A stretch of DNA of 64,000 bases from a virus. Positions within the stretch are counted from its first letter, which is position 1. Every line of letters begins with the position of its first letter. Shown in pieces: positions 50,025-57,344 of the stretch. The DNA lies in IMG/VR virus record IMGVR_UViG_3300042336_000327, positions 1 to 64,000 of that record, one strand, 5' to 3'. Both the position numbers and the translations under genes were made by a program. The notes beneath the pieces are model-generated. The model had not been told where the DNA came from, did no database searches, and saw only the letters and a list, made by a program, of their open reading frames with translations.

Positions 50025-51140
50025 ATGCCTCGCAAGTCTGCCGTGAATGACGCCCAACTGATTGAGTCCATCAAAGAACTGTATGGTTCTGAAATTACTT
50101 CTGGTGACCTCAAGGGTTTCTGTGCCTCTCGTGGTCTGAATATTCAGACTGTGACCCGCCGCCTGGAAAACTACAAGACTGGTCGTGGTCGTTGGAACCT
50201 GGAAGTGACTCAAGAACGTGTGGAAGAGATTGAGCGTTCTTTCAGTGCTCCTGCTGTTCTTCCTGCTGCTGAACAAAACCTTATTCCTGATAAAGATGAT
50301 ACCTTCGTCAAGTTTGGTAACTTTAACGATATTAAAAAAATTATTCAGTCCCGTCTCTTTTACCCTACGTTCATTACGGGTCTGTCGGGTAACGGTAAAA
50401 CGTTCAGTGTGGAACAAGCGTGTTCCCAACTCAAGCGTGAATTGATTCGTGTGAATATCACCATTGAGACTGATGAGGATGACCTGATTGGTGGTTTCCG
50501 TCTAGTTAATGGTGAGACGGTCTGGCACAATGGTCCTGTGATTGAGGCACTGGAGCGTGGTGCAATCCTTCTGCTGGATGAGATTGACCTCGCTTCTAAC
50601 AAGATTCTGTGTCTGCAATCTGTCCTTGAAGGTAAAGGTGTTTTCCTGAAGAAGATTGGTCGCTTCGTGAAACCTGCTGCTGGTTTCAATGTGTTCGCCA
50701 CTGCAAACACCAAGGGTAAGGGTTCTGATGACGGTCGCTTCATCGGCACCAATGTGCTCAATGAGGCGTTCCTGGAGCGGTTCCCTGTGACCTTTGAGCA
50801 GTCCTATCCTGCTCCTGCTACCGAACAGAAGATTCTGGAAGGCATCGCTCTGGACCTTGGTGTGGAAGACCGTGACTTCTGTAAGCGCCTGGTTGATTGG
50901 GCAGACATCATCCGCAAGACCTTCTACGATGGTGGCATTGAGGAAATTATCAGCACCCGCCGTCTGGTTCATATCATCCGTGCTTACAGCATCTTCCAAG
51001 ACAAGGCAAAGGCAATCCAAGTGTGTGTGAATCGTTTCGACGATGAGACCAAACAGTCCTTCCTGGAACTGTATGATAAAGTGGATGCTGATTTCAAGAT
51101 GCCCACTGATGAACAGGTTGCACCTGACGCTCCTTTCTGA
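50025..51140 (+). CDS. cobS: CobS/MoxR-type AAA+ ATPase
   Basis: 371 residues. Walker A GLSGNGKT (119-126), Walker B AILLLDEIDLA (D185, E186), sensor FNVFATANTKGKG (N228) and NEAFLERFPVTFEQ with an arginine-finger candidate. This is the cyanophage 'CobS' family, named after the cobaltochelatase ATPase subunit. The first 70 residues look like a small helical domain (DLKGFCASRGLNIQTVTRRL), possibly helix-turn-helix. Most related ATPases work with a VWA protein such as the one at 47431, so the two probably act together. A true role in cobalamin synthesis is doubtful without other cob genes. Confidence 0.88.
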   Translation: MPRKSAVNDAQLIESIKELYGSEITSGDLKGFCASRGLNIQTVTRRLENYKTGRGRWNLEVTQERVEEIERSFSAPAVLPAAEQNLIPDKDDTFVKFGNFNDIKKIIQSRLFYPTFITGLSGNGKTFSVEQACSQLKRELIRVNITIETDEDDLIGGFRLVNGETVWHNGPVIEALERGAILLLDEIDLASNKILCLQSVLEGKGVFLKKIGRFVKPAAGFNVFATANTKGKGSDDGRFIGTNVLNEAFLERFPVTFEQSYPAPATEQKILEGIALDLGVEDRDFCKRLVDWADIIRKTFYDGGIEEIISTRRLVHIIRAYSIFQDKAKAIQVCVNRFDDETKQSFLELYDKVDADFKMPTDEQVAPDAPF

Positions 51141-51146
51141 TATAAT
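51118..51146 (+). promoter_or_regulatory. Sigma-70-type promoter with extended -10, inside the end of cobS
   Basis: TTGCAC, 17-base spacer, TGA-TATAAT. The -35 lies within the last codons of cobS. Predicted start is near 51153, so the transcript would begin within the hairpin at 51148. Confidence 0.75.
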
Positions 51147-51147
51147 T

Positions 51148-51174
51148 GGGGAAGGTAAATTATGACCCTTCCCC
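51148..51174 (+). terminator. Hairpin between cobS and DUF3310 gene, terminator or 5'-leader structure
   Basis: GGGGAAGG and CCTTCCCC form an 8-bp stem with an 11-base loop, followed by TTTATT and then the ATG at 51181. It could end cobS transcription or sit at the 5' end of the next mRNA. Confidence 0.6.
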
Positions 51175-51180
51175 TTTATT

Positions 51181-51591
51181 ATGGATGAGTATCCTTATTC
51201 CGAATACCAATTCACTATGGCATTGAATAGTGATGATAAAATTGTAATTGAAAAAACACCTGTTATGACTGAACCTAAAAATCATCTCTGGAAATACAAC
51301 GAAGATAAGATTCTCAAAGACGTTGAAGATTATGTAACCAGCACCTATCACGGTCATTACTGTGGAGATGAAGATGGTTACAACGATATTCAAACTATTG
51401 ACTTGATGGCAGCGAAGAAACTTGCCGCTGGATTTTGTCAGGCAAACATCCTCAAGTATGGCAGTCGCTATGGTGATAAAGATGGACGCAATAAGCGTGA
51501 CCTTCTGAAAGTGATTCACTATGCTATGCTCCTGCTTCACTTTGATGGTCATTATTCTCGCAAAGATAATGGACTTACCGAATTCCGTTGA
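51181..51591 (+). CDS. DUF3310 (SaV-like) family protein
   Basis: 136 residues. The C-terminal segment CQANILKYGSRYGDKDGRNK then DLLKVIHYAMLLLHF is the DUF3310 signature, found in many phages near nucleotide or replication genes; its biochemical role is not established. The N-terminal 70 residues are acidic and variable. It opens the clamp/clamp-loader operon behind its own promoter. Confidence 0.75.
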   Translation: MDEYPYSEYQFTMALNSDDKIVIEKTPVMTEPKNHLWKYNEDKILKDVEDYVTSTYHGHYCGDEDGYNDIQTIDLMAAKKLAAGFCQANILKYGSRYGDKDGRNKRDLLKVIHYAMLLLHFDGHYSRKDNGLTEFR

Positions 51592-51614
51592 TTATGAAAC
51601 TCCCAAACAAAACT

Positions 51615-52280
51615 ATGAAACTCTCTGACAACACCCTTGCTCTTCTCAAGAACTTTGCTGGCATCAACAACTCAATTCTTGTGAAGCAGGGTAATCAACT
51701 TCGCACTATCTCTGTGGCAAAAAATATTCTCGCTGAAGCGGATATCAATGAAGAGTTTCCTCGTGACTTTGCCATCTATGATCTGAACCAGTTTTTGAAT
51801 GGTTTGGGTCTTCATCAAGACCCTGATCTAGACTTTACTGAAGAGTCATATTTGAGCATCAAAGAAGGCAAGCGTCGGGTGAAGTATTTCTATGCTGACC
51901 CCAATGTGATTATTTCTCCTCCCGATAAGGCAATTCAACTACCTTCAACTGATGTGTGCTTCCAACTGGATAGTGCTTCTCTGGAGAAACTTGTCAAGGC
52001 AGCAGCAGTGTATCAACTCCCCGATCTTTCTGCGGTTGGTGAGAATGGTGTCATCAAACTGGTGGTTCGTGATAAGAAGAATGACACTTCTAATGAATAC
52101 GCTATTGTTGTTGGTGAAACTGACTCTGAGTTTGTATTCAACTTCAAGGTAGAAAATATCAAGATCATTCCTGGTGCTTACGATGTGGTTGTGTCTTCTA
52201 AACTTCTGTCACAATTTACAAATACCAAGTACAATCTGAAGTATTATATTGCTCTGGAACCAGATTCGACCTTTGGTTGA
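51615..52280 (+). CDS. 45: Sliding clamp gp45
   Basis: 221 residues (T4: 228). The ATG at 51615 gives MKLSDNTLALLKNFAGINNS, aligned with the T4 gp45 start; an in-frame ATG at 51594 would add seven residues. AIYDLNQFLNGLGLHQDPDL and a C-terminal NLKYYIALEPDSTFG are typical. The trimeric ring tethers gp43 and also activates late transcription with gp55. The stop overlaps the next ATG. Confidence 0.93.
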   Translation: MKLSDNTLALLKNFAGINNSILVKQGNQLRTISVAKNILAEADINEEFPRDFAIYDLNQFLNGLGLHQDPDLDFTEESYLSIKEGKRRVKYFYADPNVIISPPDKAIQLPSTDVCFQLDSASLEKLVKAAAVYQLPDLSAVGENGVIKLVVRDKKNDTSNEYAIVVGETDSEFVFNFKVENIKIIPGAYDVVVSSKLLSQFTNTKYNLKYYIALEPDSTFG

Positions 52281-52702
52281 TGGAATTTTTACTCTATCTT
52301 ACTCCCCAAGCTCAAGATATACTTAATAAAGTTTATCGGGCAAGATATTCTGTCCAAGAAAATGTTGGGTATTGTAGGAGTAACAAAAATATTTTTGGTT
52401 ATGCAGACTTTGGAAAAAAGTTTATCATATGTACCAATAATATTAAAAAAAGTGGATTTGCCCTAGACTTTTATATTAACGAAACGGTTTATCATGAAGC
52501 AGTTCATGTAGCACATCTTTGTAACGGATATAAACCATTCGGTATATCTAAAAAAAATATGAGCCTTCCATCCTTTAAATATCAAGATATCAGAAATTCT
52601 GTGAAAACATCTTCATCTTCTGCTCAAATGGAACATGAAGCATATTGGATGGAAGATAAACCAGACAAAGTTAAGTATGTACTTCAAAAATATTGTTTCT
52701 GA
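52280..52702 (+). CDS. Small zincin-like metallopeptidase candidate
   Basis: 140 residues from the ATG overlapping the gp45 stop (TGATG). It carries a HExxH motif, NETVYHEAVHVAHLCNG (H72, E73, H76), and downstream MEHEAYWMED that could provide a Glu ligand, the order used by gluzincins. No signal peptide is evident, so it would act inside the cell. TGATG coupling joins it to the next gene too. A second HExxH protein is encoded at 47431. Peptidase activity is inferred. Confidence 0.7.
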   Translation: MEFLLYLTPQAQDILNKVYRARYSVQENVGYCRSNKNIFGYADFGKKFIICTNNIKKSGFALDFYINETVYHEAVHVAHLCNGYKPFGISKKNMSLPSFKYQDIRNSVKTSSSSAQMEHEAYWMEDKPDKVKYVLQKYCF

Positions 52703-53214
52703 TGAACATCTTTGTAACTTCTCCTTGGCCTGCTGAGAGTGCTATCTACCTTCCCGATAAACATATTGTCAAAATGCCGCTGGAATGCTGTCAAATGCTT
52801 TCTATTGTCGCCTCTAGCAAATGGGGTCACAATTATGGCAATTTATATAAGTCTGATAACACTCCATACAAGACAGAAAAAGGAGCGTTTCGTAATCATC
52901 CCTGTACCAAATGGGCAATGGATAGTATCCATAATGCCTATTGGTTAATTAAGTGGGGAATGAACTTGTGTGATGAGTATTCTGTACGTTATGGGAAAAT
53001 CCATTCGTGCTATAATACCCTTCTAGGTGCTTATTATCTTTTCCCTAAGGGAAAGATTACAGAAGTAACTCCATTTGCCCGTGCTATGCCAGATGAGTAT
53101 AAACTTGACACAAGCATTGACACTTTTACTGCTTACAAGATGTATATTGCATCCAAACCTTGGGTTGCATCTAATTATCTTCGTATGCCTGAACGAAAAC
53201 CTAATTGGGTATAA
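52702..53214 (+). CDS. Conserved hypothetical phage protein with DKHxVKMxLE motif
   Basis: 170 residues from the ATG overlapping the upstream stop. The N-terminus MNIFVTSPWPAESAIYLPDK, then HIVKMPLECCQMLSIVAS and NHPCTKWAMDS, belongs to a phage family I recognise by its conserved DKH-VKM-LE and HPC-W motifs. No function is firmly known to me. Conserved His, Lys and Glu suggest an enzyme. It lies between the clamp and the clamp loader. Confidence 0.65.
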   Translation: MNIFVTSPWPAESAIYLPDKHIVKMPLECCQMLSIVASSKWGHNYGNLYKSDNTPYKTEKGAFRNHPCTKWAMDSIHNAYWLIKWGMNLCDEYSVRYGKIHSCYNTLLGAYYLFPKGKITEVTPFARAMPDEYKLDTSIDTFTAYKMYIASKPWVASNYLRMPERKPNWV

Positions 53215-53217
53215 ATT

Positions 53218-54162
53218 ATGAACAGTGATTTTATTTGGGTAGAGAAATATCGCCCTAAAACAATTGAAGATTGTATTCTTCCTGAAACTACAAAGAAAAC
53301 CTTTCAGGAGTTTCTAAATAAGGGTGAAATTCCAAATATGCTTCTTGCTGGTCCTCCTGGTATTGGTAAGACCACAGTGGCAAAAGCACTCTGCAATGAA
53401 TTGGGAGTAGATGTTTATGTCATCAATGGATCCGACGAAGGTAGATTCCTCGATACTGTCCGAAACAATGCGAAGAACTTCGCTTCGACCGTTTCGCTTT
53501 CGTCAGATGCTAAACACAAAGTCGTCATCATTGACGAAGCAGATAACACAGGAAACGACGTACAACTCCTACTACGGGCGTTTATTGAGGAGTTTGCTGG
53601 TAACTGCCGATTCATCTTCACCTGCAACTACAAAAATAAAATCATCGAACCTCTCCACTCCCGATGTGCCGTTATTGACTTCTCCATCAAAGGAAAAGAA
53701 AAAACCGCATTGGCAGGATCCTTCTTCAAGCGTTTACAAAATATCTTGGATGCGGAGGGCGTCGAATTCGATCAAAGAGTACTTGCGGAACTTATCAATA
53801 AGCACTTCCCCGATTGGCGACGAGTCCTCAACGAGTGCCAAAGATATGCGGTAGGTGGAAAAATTGATAGTGGAATTCTTGCTGCTTTTTCGGATATTGC
53901 TGTAAATGAACTTGTTAAAAACCTTAAAGAAAAGAACTTTTCTGAAGTTCGTAAGTGGGTCGTCAGTAATCTGGACAATGATACTACTGTACTTCTCCGT
54001 CGTATTTACGATTCTCTTTACGAAAGTCTGGTTCCTGCTTCTATTCCTGCTGCTGTTCTTGTGCTCGCTAAGTATCAGTATCAAGGAGCATTTGTCGCAG
54101 ACCAAGAAATAAACATGCTTGCCTGCTTGACCGAAGTAATGGTGGAGTGTGAGTTTAAATGA
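53218..54162 (+). CDS. 44: Clamp loader ATPase gp44
   Basis: 314 residues (T4: 319). AAA+ motifs: VEKYRPKTIEDC, Walker A GPPGIGKT (45-52), Walker B VVIIDEADN (D106, E107), sensor FTCNYKNKIIEPLHSRC with the SRC arginine finger. With gp62 it opens and loads gp45. In T4 gene 62 is next; here three genes intervene. Overlaps the downstream gene by four bases. Confidence 0.96.
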   Translation: MNSDFIWVEKYRPKTIEDCILPETTKKTFQEFLNKGEIPNMLLAGPPGIGKTTVAKALCNELGVDVYVINGSDEGRFLDTVRNNAKNFASTVSLSSDAKHKVVIIDEADNTGNDVQLLLRAFIEEFAGNCRFIFTCNYKNKIIEPLHSRCAVIDFSIKGKEKTALAGSFFKRLQNILDAEGVEFDQRVLAELINKHFPDWRRVLNECQRYAVGGKIDSGILAAFSDIAVNELVKNLKEKNFSEVRKWVVSNLDNDTTVLLRRIYDSLYESLVPASIPAAVLVLAKYQYQGAFVADQEINMLACLTEVMVECEFK

Positions 54163-54413
54163 AAAACAAGAAACTCAAAGCACTAATACAAAAACCATTA
54201 AGGTTTCATCATCAAGATATTCACGAAGAACTCGATGAACTGAAAAAGCAACATCAGGTCAAGTCCAAGTGGTATTACATCTTCTGGGGTGCTTGCGCCG
54301 TTGCTGTTGTTGGTGGTCAAATCTATGTTGGAACTGGATATCGTGAGATGGCAGAAGCAACTAAAAATACTGAAATTGTTGTGAGGTGTGTAAATGGGTC
54401 TGCTCAAAATTGA
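54159..54413 (+). CDS. Small single-span membrane protein, unknown
   Basis: 84 residues, ATGA-coupled to gp44. A basic helical N-terminus (KNKKLKALIQKPLRFHHQDI) precedes one hydrophobic segment, WYYIFWGACAVAVVGGQIYV (about residues 38-57), then a short polar tail. The basic N-terminus predicts a cytoplasmic N-terminus. I recognise no family. It overlaps the following gene by 20 bases. Confidence 0.6.
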   Translation: MKNKKLKALIQKPLRFHHQDIHEELDELKKQHQVKSKWYYIFWGACAVAVVGGQIYVGTGYREMAEATKNTEIVVRCVNGSAQN

Positions 54414-54603
54414 CATTAAATCCCTTAAGGAAGTTGCAGTTAAAACAACCCCTGAAAATGTGAGAGGGGCAAATGAAGGTCTCTTTCGTGCTAAAATGAC
54501 TCTTCCTGCTGCCGCAAAACATTGTGGCATGACGCAGAAAGAAATGAAACTCACTTTTAGAGAGTATTTGAAGTATCATCCTAAAGATTATGAAGTCTCT
54601 TAA
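54394..54603 (+). CDS. Small hypothetical protein, possible helix-turn-helix
   Basis: 69 residues. The C-terminal half, MTLPAAAKHCGMTQKEMKLT then FREYLKYHP, has the spacing of a helix-turn-helix (AAAKHCGMTQKEMK). It overlaps the membrane protein gene by 20 bases and dam by 14. A small DNA-binding role is possible; no family is recognised. Confidence 0.6.
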   Translation: MGLLKIDIKSLKEVAVKTTPENVRGANEGLFRAKMTLPAAAKHCGMTQKEMKLTFREYLKYHPKDYEVS

Positions 54604-55492
54604 AACACCCTTGAGGTATCCTGGAGGTAAGTCCCGTGCTTGTGAAAAGATGGGACCTTACTTTCCAGATCTTCGCAACTATGCTGAGTTCCGAGAACCA
54701 TTTCTTGGCGGAGGAAGTGTTGCAATTTATATCACTAAGAAATATCCCAACCTAGATATTTGGGTGAATGATTTGTATGAACCTCTTGTAAATTTCTGGC
54801 AACAACTCCAGATTTTTGGAAATGATCTTAAAAATAAACTGGAAGAACTTAAACTGAGAAACAATACACCAGAACTAGCAAAGGAACTTTTTCTTAAAGC
54901 AAAGGAGCAAATCAATGACCAAAGTTTGCCTAGCATTGATCGTGCTGTGGCTTTCTATATTGTCAATAAGTGCTCTTTCAGTGGTCTCACGGAGAGTTCA
55001 TCATTTTCTCAACAAGCCTCCATTTCCAACTTCAGTTTGCGGGGTATCGAAAAACTGCCTGCGTATTCTAAACTGATTGAACATTGGCGTATAACTAATT
55101 ATTCGTATGATTATCTGATGGATGGAAATAAAGATGCTTTTATGTATCTCGATCCTCCTTATGACATTAAGGATAATCTCTACGGGCGTAAGGGATCAAT
55201 GCACAAAGGATTTGATCACGATAAGTTTGCTGCTGATTGTGATGCTAACGATATGGATCAGTTGATTAGTTATAATTCTGACCAACTCGTAAAAGATAGA
55301 TTTACAAACTGGAACGCTGCTGAGTTTGATCTAACTTATACGATGCGTTCTGTTGGTGAATATATGCGTGAGCAAAAACAACGTAAAGAACTTTTGTTAT
55401 CTAATTATACTGAAGGTCCAAAAATTCAGTTTAGTTTTGCTGGTTGCTACAAATATGATAAATTAAAAAAAGAAGGTTTAATTAATGACTGA
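54590..55492 (+). CDS. dam: DNA adenine methyltransferase (Dam/D12 class)
   Basis: 300 residues (T4 Dam: 259). Motif X LRYPGGKSRA, motif I REPFLGGGSVAIYI and motif IV YLDPPYD (D188-Y191) are in order, and NKCSFSGLTESSSFS is typical of the class. It methylates adenine N6, probably protecting phage DNA from host restriction or marking it for replication. The target site cannot be read from sequence. It sits inside the clamp-loader operon and overlaps gp62 by eight bases. Confidence 0.92.
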   Translation: MKSLKTPLRYPGGKSRACEKMGPYFPDLRNYAEFREPFLGGGSVAIYITKKYPNLDIWVNDLYEPLVNFWQQLQIFGNDLKNKLEELKLRNNTPELAKELFLKAKEQINDQSLPSIDRAVAFYIVNKCSFSGLTESSSFSQQASISNFSLRGIEKLPAYSKLIEHWRITNYSYDYLMDGNKDAFMYLDPPYDIKDNLYGRKGSMHKGFDHDKFAADCDANDMDQLISYNSDQLVKDRFTNWNAAEFDLTYTMRSVGEYMREQKQRKELLLSNYTEGPKIQFSFAGCYKYDKLKKEGLIND

Positions 55493-55868
55493 ATTGAAGG
55501 ACTGGTTAAACTCTATTAATCAGACGAAGCAACACCTGATTGACGAAGACCCCTCTCTTGAAAAAGAATATGCTCCTTATATTATCAATCGTTGTCTATC
55601 AGGTCATCTTGATTGCGTTCTGTTTGCGAATGAAATGAATCGCTATCATTTCCTCCCAAAGAAACTTCAATATGACTTTTTTATAAATAGTCTGAGGAAA
55701 AAGAAGAGATTTTCTCCCTGGCTCCGACAAGATAAAATCAAAGACCTTGATTATGTTAAACGTTACTATGGTTTTAGTAATGAAAAGGCAAAACAAGCTT
55801 TGAGGATTCTTACTAAAGAACAACTAACATTTATAAAATCGAAATTTGAAACTGGAGGAACAAAATGA
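55485..55868 (+). CDS. 62: Clamp loader small subunit gp62
   Basis: 127 residues (T4: 187). ELKDWLNSINQTKQHLIDED, INRCLSGHLDCVLFANEMNR and KDLDYVKRYYGFSNEKAKQA are the recognised clamp-loader A subunit segments. It completes the gp44 complex. It overlaps dam by eight bases and regA by four. The shorter length is typical of marine T4-like phages. Confidence 0.9.
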   Translation: MTELKDWLNSINQTKQHLIDEDPSLEKEYAPYIINRCLSGHLDCVLFANEMNRYHFLPKKLQYDFFINSLRKKKRFSPWLRQDKIKDLDYVKRYYGFSNEKAKQALRILTKEQLTFIKSKFETGGTK

Positions 55869-56305
55869 GTGTCGTTCAAGAACCTGAAGTGAAGTGGACG
55901 CCCGACCAAATGGTGGAAGTGATTCTTAATGAACCTGATGATTTTCTTAAGGTTCGTGAGACTTTGACCCGTATCGGAGTTGCTTCAAGAAAGGAAAAGA
56001 AAATCTATCAGTCTTGCCATATTCTGCACAAGCAAGGTAGATATTATCTCGTTCACTTTAAGGAACTGTTTGCTCTGGATGGCAAACATGCTAACCTGAC
56101 CGTGAATGATGTGCAACGTCGCAATCGTATCGCTCAACTTCTCGCTGATTGGGGGCTGATTGATATTGTTGATGCTACCAAGATTCAAGATATTGCACCA
56201 CTTAATCAAATTAAAGTCCTTGCTTATAAGGATAAGGGAGACTGGATTCTGGAAACCAAGTATAATATTGGATCCAAGAAGAAGAAAGTTGAGGATGCTG
56301 AGTGA
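55865..56305 (+). CDS. regA: Translational repressor RegA
   Basis: 146 residues (T4: 122). KVRETLTRIGVASRKEKKIY, QSCHILHKQGRYYLVHFKEL, FALDGK and NRIAQLLADWGLIDIVD match RegA, which binds start regions of phage mRNAs (in T4 including 44, 45, rIIB) and blocks translation. The extra length is an N-terminal extension plus a Lys-rich tail. It overlaps gp62 by four bases as in T4-like operons. Confidence 0.93.
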   Translation: MSVVQEPEVKWTPDQMVEVILNEPDDFLKVRETLTRIGVASRKEKKIYQSCHILHKQGRYYLVHFKELFALDGKHANLTVNDVQRRNRIAQLLADWGLIDIVDATKIQDIAPLNQIKVLAYKDKGDWILETKYNIGSKKKKVEDAE

Positions 56306-56547
56306 TGTCTTCGGGAAGTTTTGAATTTCGTTTTCGTCACCAAAACGAAGGTGCCGCCTGGCATAACAATCCTAATGCTAAGTTTGCTCTTCCCGATGAA
56401 GATGTAGAGATTAGATGTGATGATCCATATCTAAATGAAAATCAATTCCTAGAAATGGTTCGCAGATTTTTCATTGCTTGTGGGTATACCGAACAACAAT
56501 GGAAAGATGCTTTAAAAGTTCATCTTAAAGAAGTGGAAACCGAATAA
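56305..56547 (+). CDS. Small conserved hypothetical protein
   Basis: 80 residues from the ATG overlapping the regA stop (TGATG). It reads MSSGSFEFRFRHQNEGAAWH, then PDEDVEIRCDDPYLNENQFL and FFIACGYTEQQWKDAL. The helical C-terminus resembles small phage proteins near the replication genes. Function unknown. A terminator follows immediately. Confidence 0.65.
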   Translation: MSSGSFEFRFRHQNEGAAWHNNPNAKFALPDEDVEIRCDDPYLNENQFLEMVRRFFIACGYTEQQWKDALKVHLKEVETE

Positions 56548-56554
56548 AAGAATT

Positions 56555-56578
56555 ACGGGGTTCAACACCCCGTTTTTT
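56555..56578 (+). terminator. Intrinsic terminator ending the 45-44-dam-62-regA operon
   Basis: ACGGGGT, loop TCAAC, ACCCCGT then a T-run. A TATAAT at 56590-56595 follows closely. Confidence 0.9.
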
Positions 56579-56589
56579 GTAAGAAGTAT

Positions 56590-56595
56590 TATAAT
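56590..56595 (+). promoter_or_regulatory. Possible -10 box (TATAAT) for hsp20
   Basis: TATTATAATTATA lies 12 bases after the terminator and 60 bases before the preferred hsp20 start. No good -35 is visible in the terminator stem. Confidence 0.45.
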
Positions 56596-56640
56596 TATAT
56601 ACGGATGCCGAAAGGGTCCACAAAACACAAACTCGCTTTT

Positions 56641-56647
56641 AAAGGAG
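56641..56647 (+). promoter_or_regulatory. Ribosome binding site AAAGGAG that decides the hsp20 start
   Basis: AAAGGAG lies eight bases before ATG 56656. An upstream in-frame ATG at 56605 has no such site, so the shorter product is preferred. Confidence 0.8.
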
Positions 56648-56655
56648 CTACCATA

Positions 56656-57090
56656 ATGACAAGTTCTACGAGATATACTGCTGCGGATCTTCCTGCTTTG
56701 ATGGAACGAATTACCCGCAATAGCATTGGAATGGATGAATACTTCGATCGTCTTTTTAATCTTCACGAAACTACAACGAACTACCCCCCATATAACCTAG
56801 TACAAATAAATAATGTTGAATCCCATCTGGAACTCGCATTAGCAGGATTCAAGAAAGGAGAGGTAAATGTTTTCACAGAGTATGGAAAACTTTTTGTCGA
56901 AGGGCAAAAAGCAGATGCCGAATCGGATAGGACGTTTATCCACAAGGGAGTGGCTAGCAGAAGTTTTAAAAGAGCGTGGACTTTATCCGACGACACAGAA
57001 GTCCGTGAAGTCACATTTGAAGACGGACTTCTACGGATCGTACTTGGGAAAATAGTGCCAGACCATCACGCTCGCAAGGACTATCTCTAA
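56656..57090 (+). CDS. hsp20: Small heat-shock protein Hsp20
   Basis: 144 residues. The N-terminus has SIGMDEYFDRLFNL, and the alpha-crystallin domain follows: NYPPYNLVQINNVESHLELA, LAGFKKGEVNVFTEYGKLFV, FKRAWTLSDDTEVREVTFED, then GLLRIVLGKIVP. Hsp20 is a near-universal gene of T4-like cyanophages and probably prevents aggregation of host or phage proteins during infection. It stands alone between a terminator and a small capsid-targeted gene. Confidence 0.94.
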   Translation: MTSSTRYTAADLPALMERITRNSIGMDEYFDRLFNLHETTTNYPPYNLVQINNVESHLELALAGFKKGEVNVFTEYGKLFVEGQKADAESDRTFIHKGVASRSFKRAWTLSDDTEVREVTFEDGLLRIVLGKIVPDHHARKDYL

Positions 57091-57093
57091 ATA
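57086..57093 (+). promoter_or_regulatory. Possible late promoter variant, TCTAAATA
   Basis: TCTAAATAAAAATAAAA overlaps the hsp20 stop and repeats the string found at 39823. It ends only nine bases before the ATG at 57103, so its use as a promoter is doubtful. Confidence 0.3.
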
Positions 57094-57102
57094 AAAATAA
57101 AA

Positions 57103-57273
57103 ATGAAATCTTTCCACCAATTTCTTAATGAAATAAAGACTATTTCATATCCAGCAGCAAAAGCACATAAGGTTTATCATAAAGGAAGAGTGACTAATGT
57201 AGGTGCTGGAAGAGCAGTTCCTATTAATCCTGGAAGTGGTGCTGGTGATGGTGGTGGAGGTAATGGTGACTAA
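57103..57273 (+). CDS. Small putative internal head protein with capsid-targeting N-terminus
   Basis: 56 residues. MKSFHQFLNE followed by IKTISYPAAK fits the T4 capsid-targeting form, with L8-N9-E10 as a textbook gp21 cut site. The remainder is basic (KAHKVYHKGRV) and ends in a Gly/Asp tail (GSGAGDGGGGNGD). After cleavage a 46-residue peptide would remain in the head. It lies oddly in the replication region, between hsp20 and the Sm-like genes. Function is inferred from the signal alone. Confidence 0.65.
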   Translation: MKSFHQFLNEIKTISYPAAKAHKVYHKGRVTNVGAGRAVPINPGSGAGDGGGGNGD

Positions 57274-57304
57274 ATATCTTTGAATATCGTCGGCGCTATG
57301 CCAC

Positions 57305-57344
57305 GGGAGGTAACTGGCAAAAACCAGTTGACACCTCCCTTTTT
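57305..57344 (+). terminator. Two-part intrinsic terminator with promoter -35 in its stem
   Basis: Outer stem GGGAGGT/ACCTCCC encloses inner stem AACTGG/CCAGTT (loop CAAAAA) with a GAC bulge, followed by TTTTT. The 3' side contains TTGACA at 57328-57333. Confidence 0.88.

Noticed and set aside
50025-51140. Reading CobS as evidence of phage cobalamin synthesis
   Set aside because: No other cobalamin gene is present and the protein fits the general MoxR/CobS AAA+ class with a VWA partner nearby.
56605-56655. Upstream start for Hsp20
   Set aside because: No ribosome site; a strong AAAGGAG instead precedes ATG 56656.
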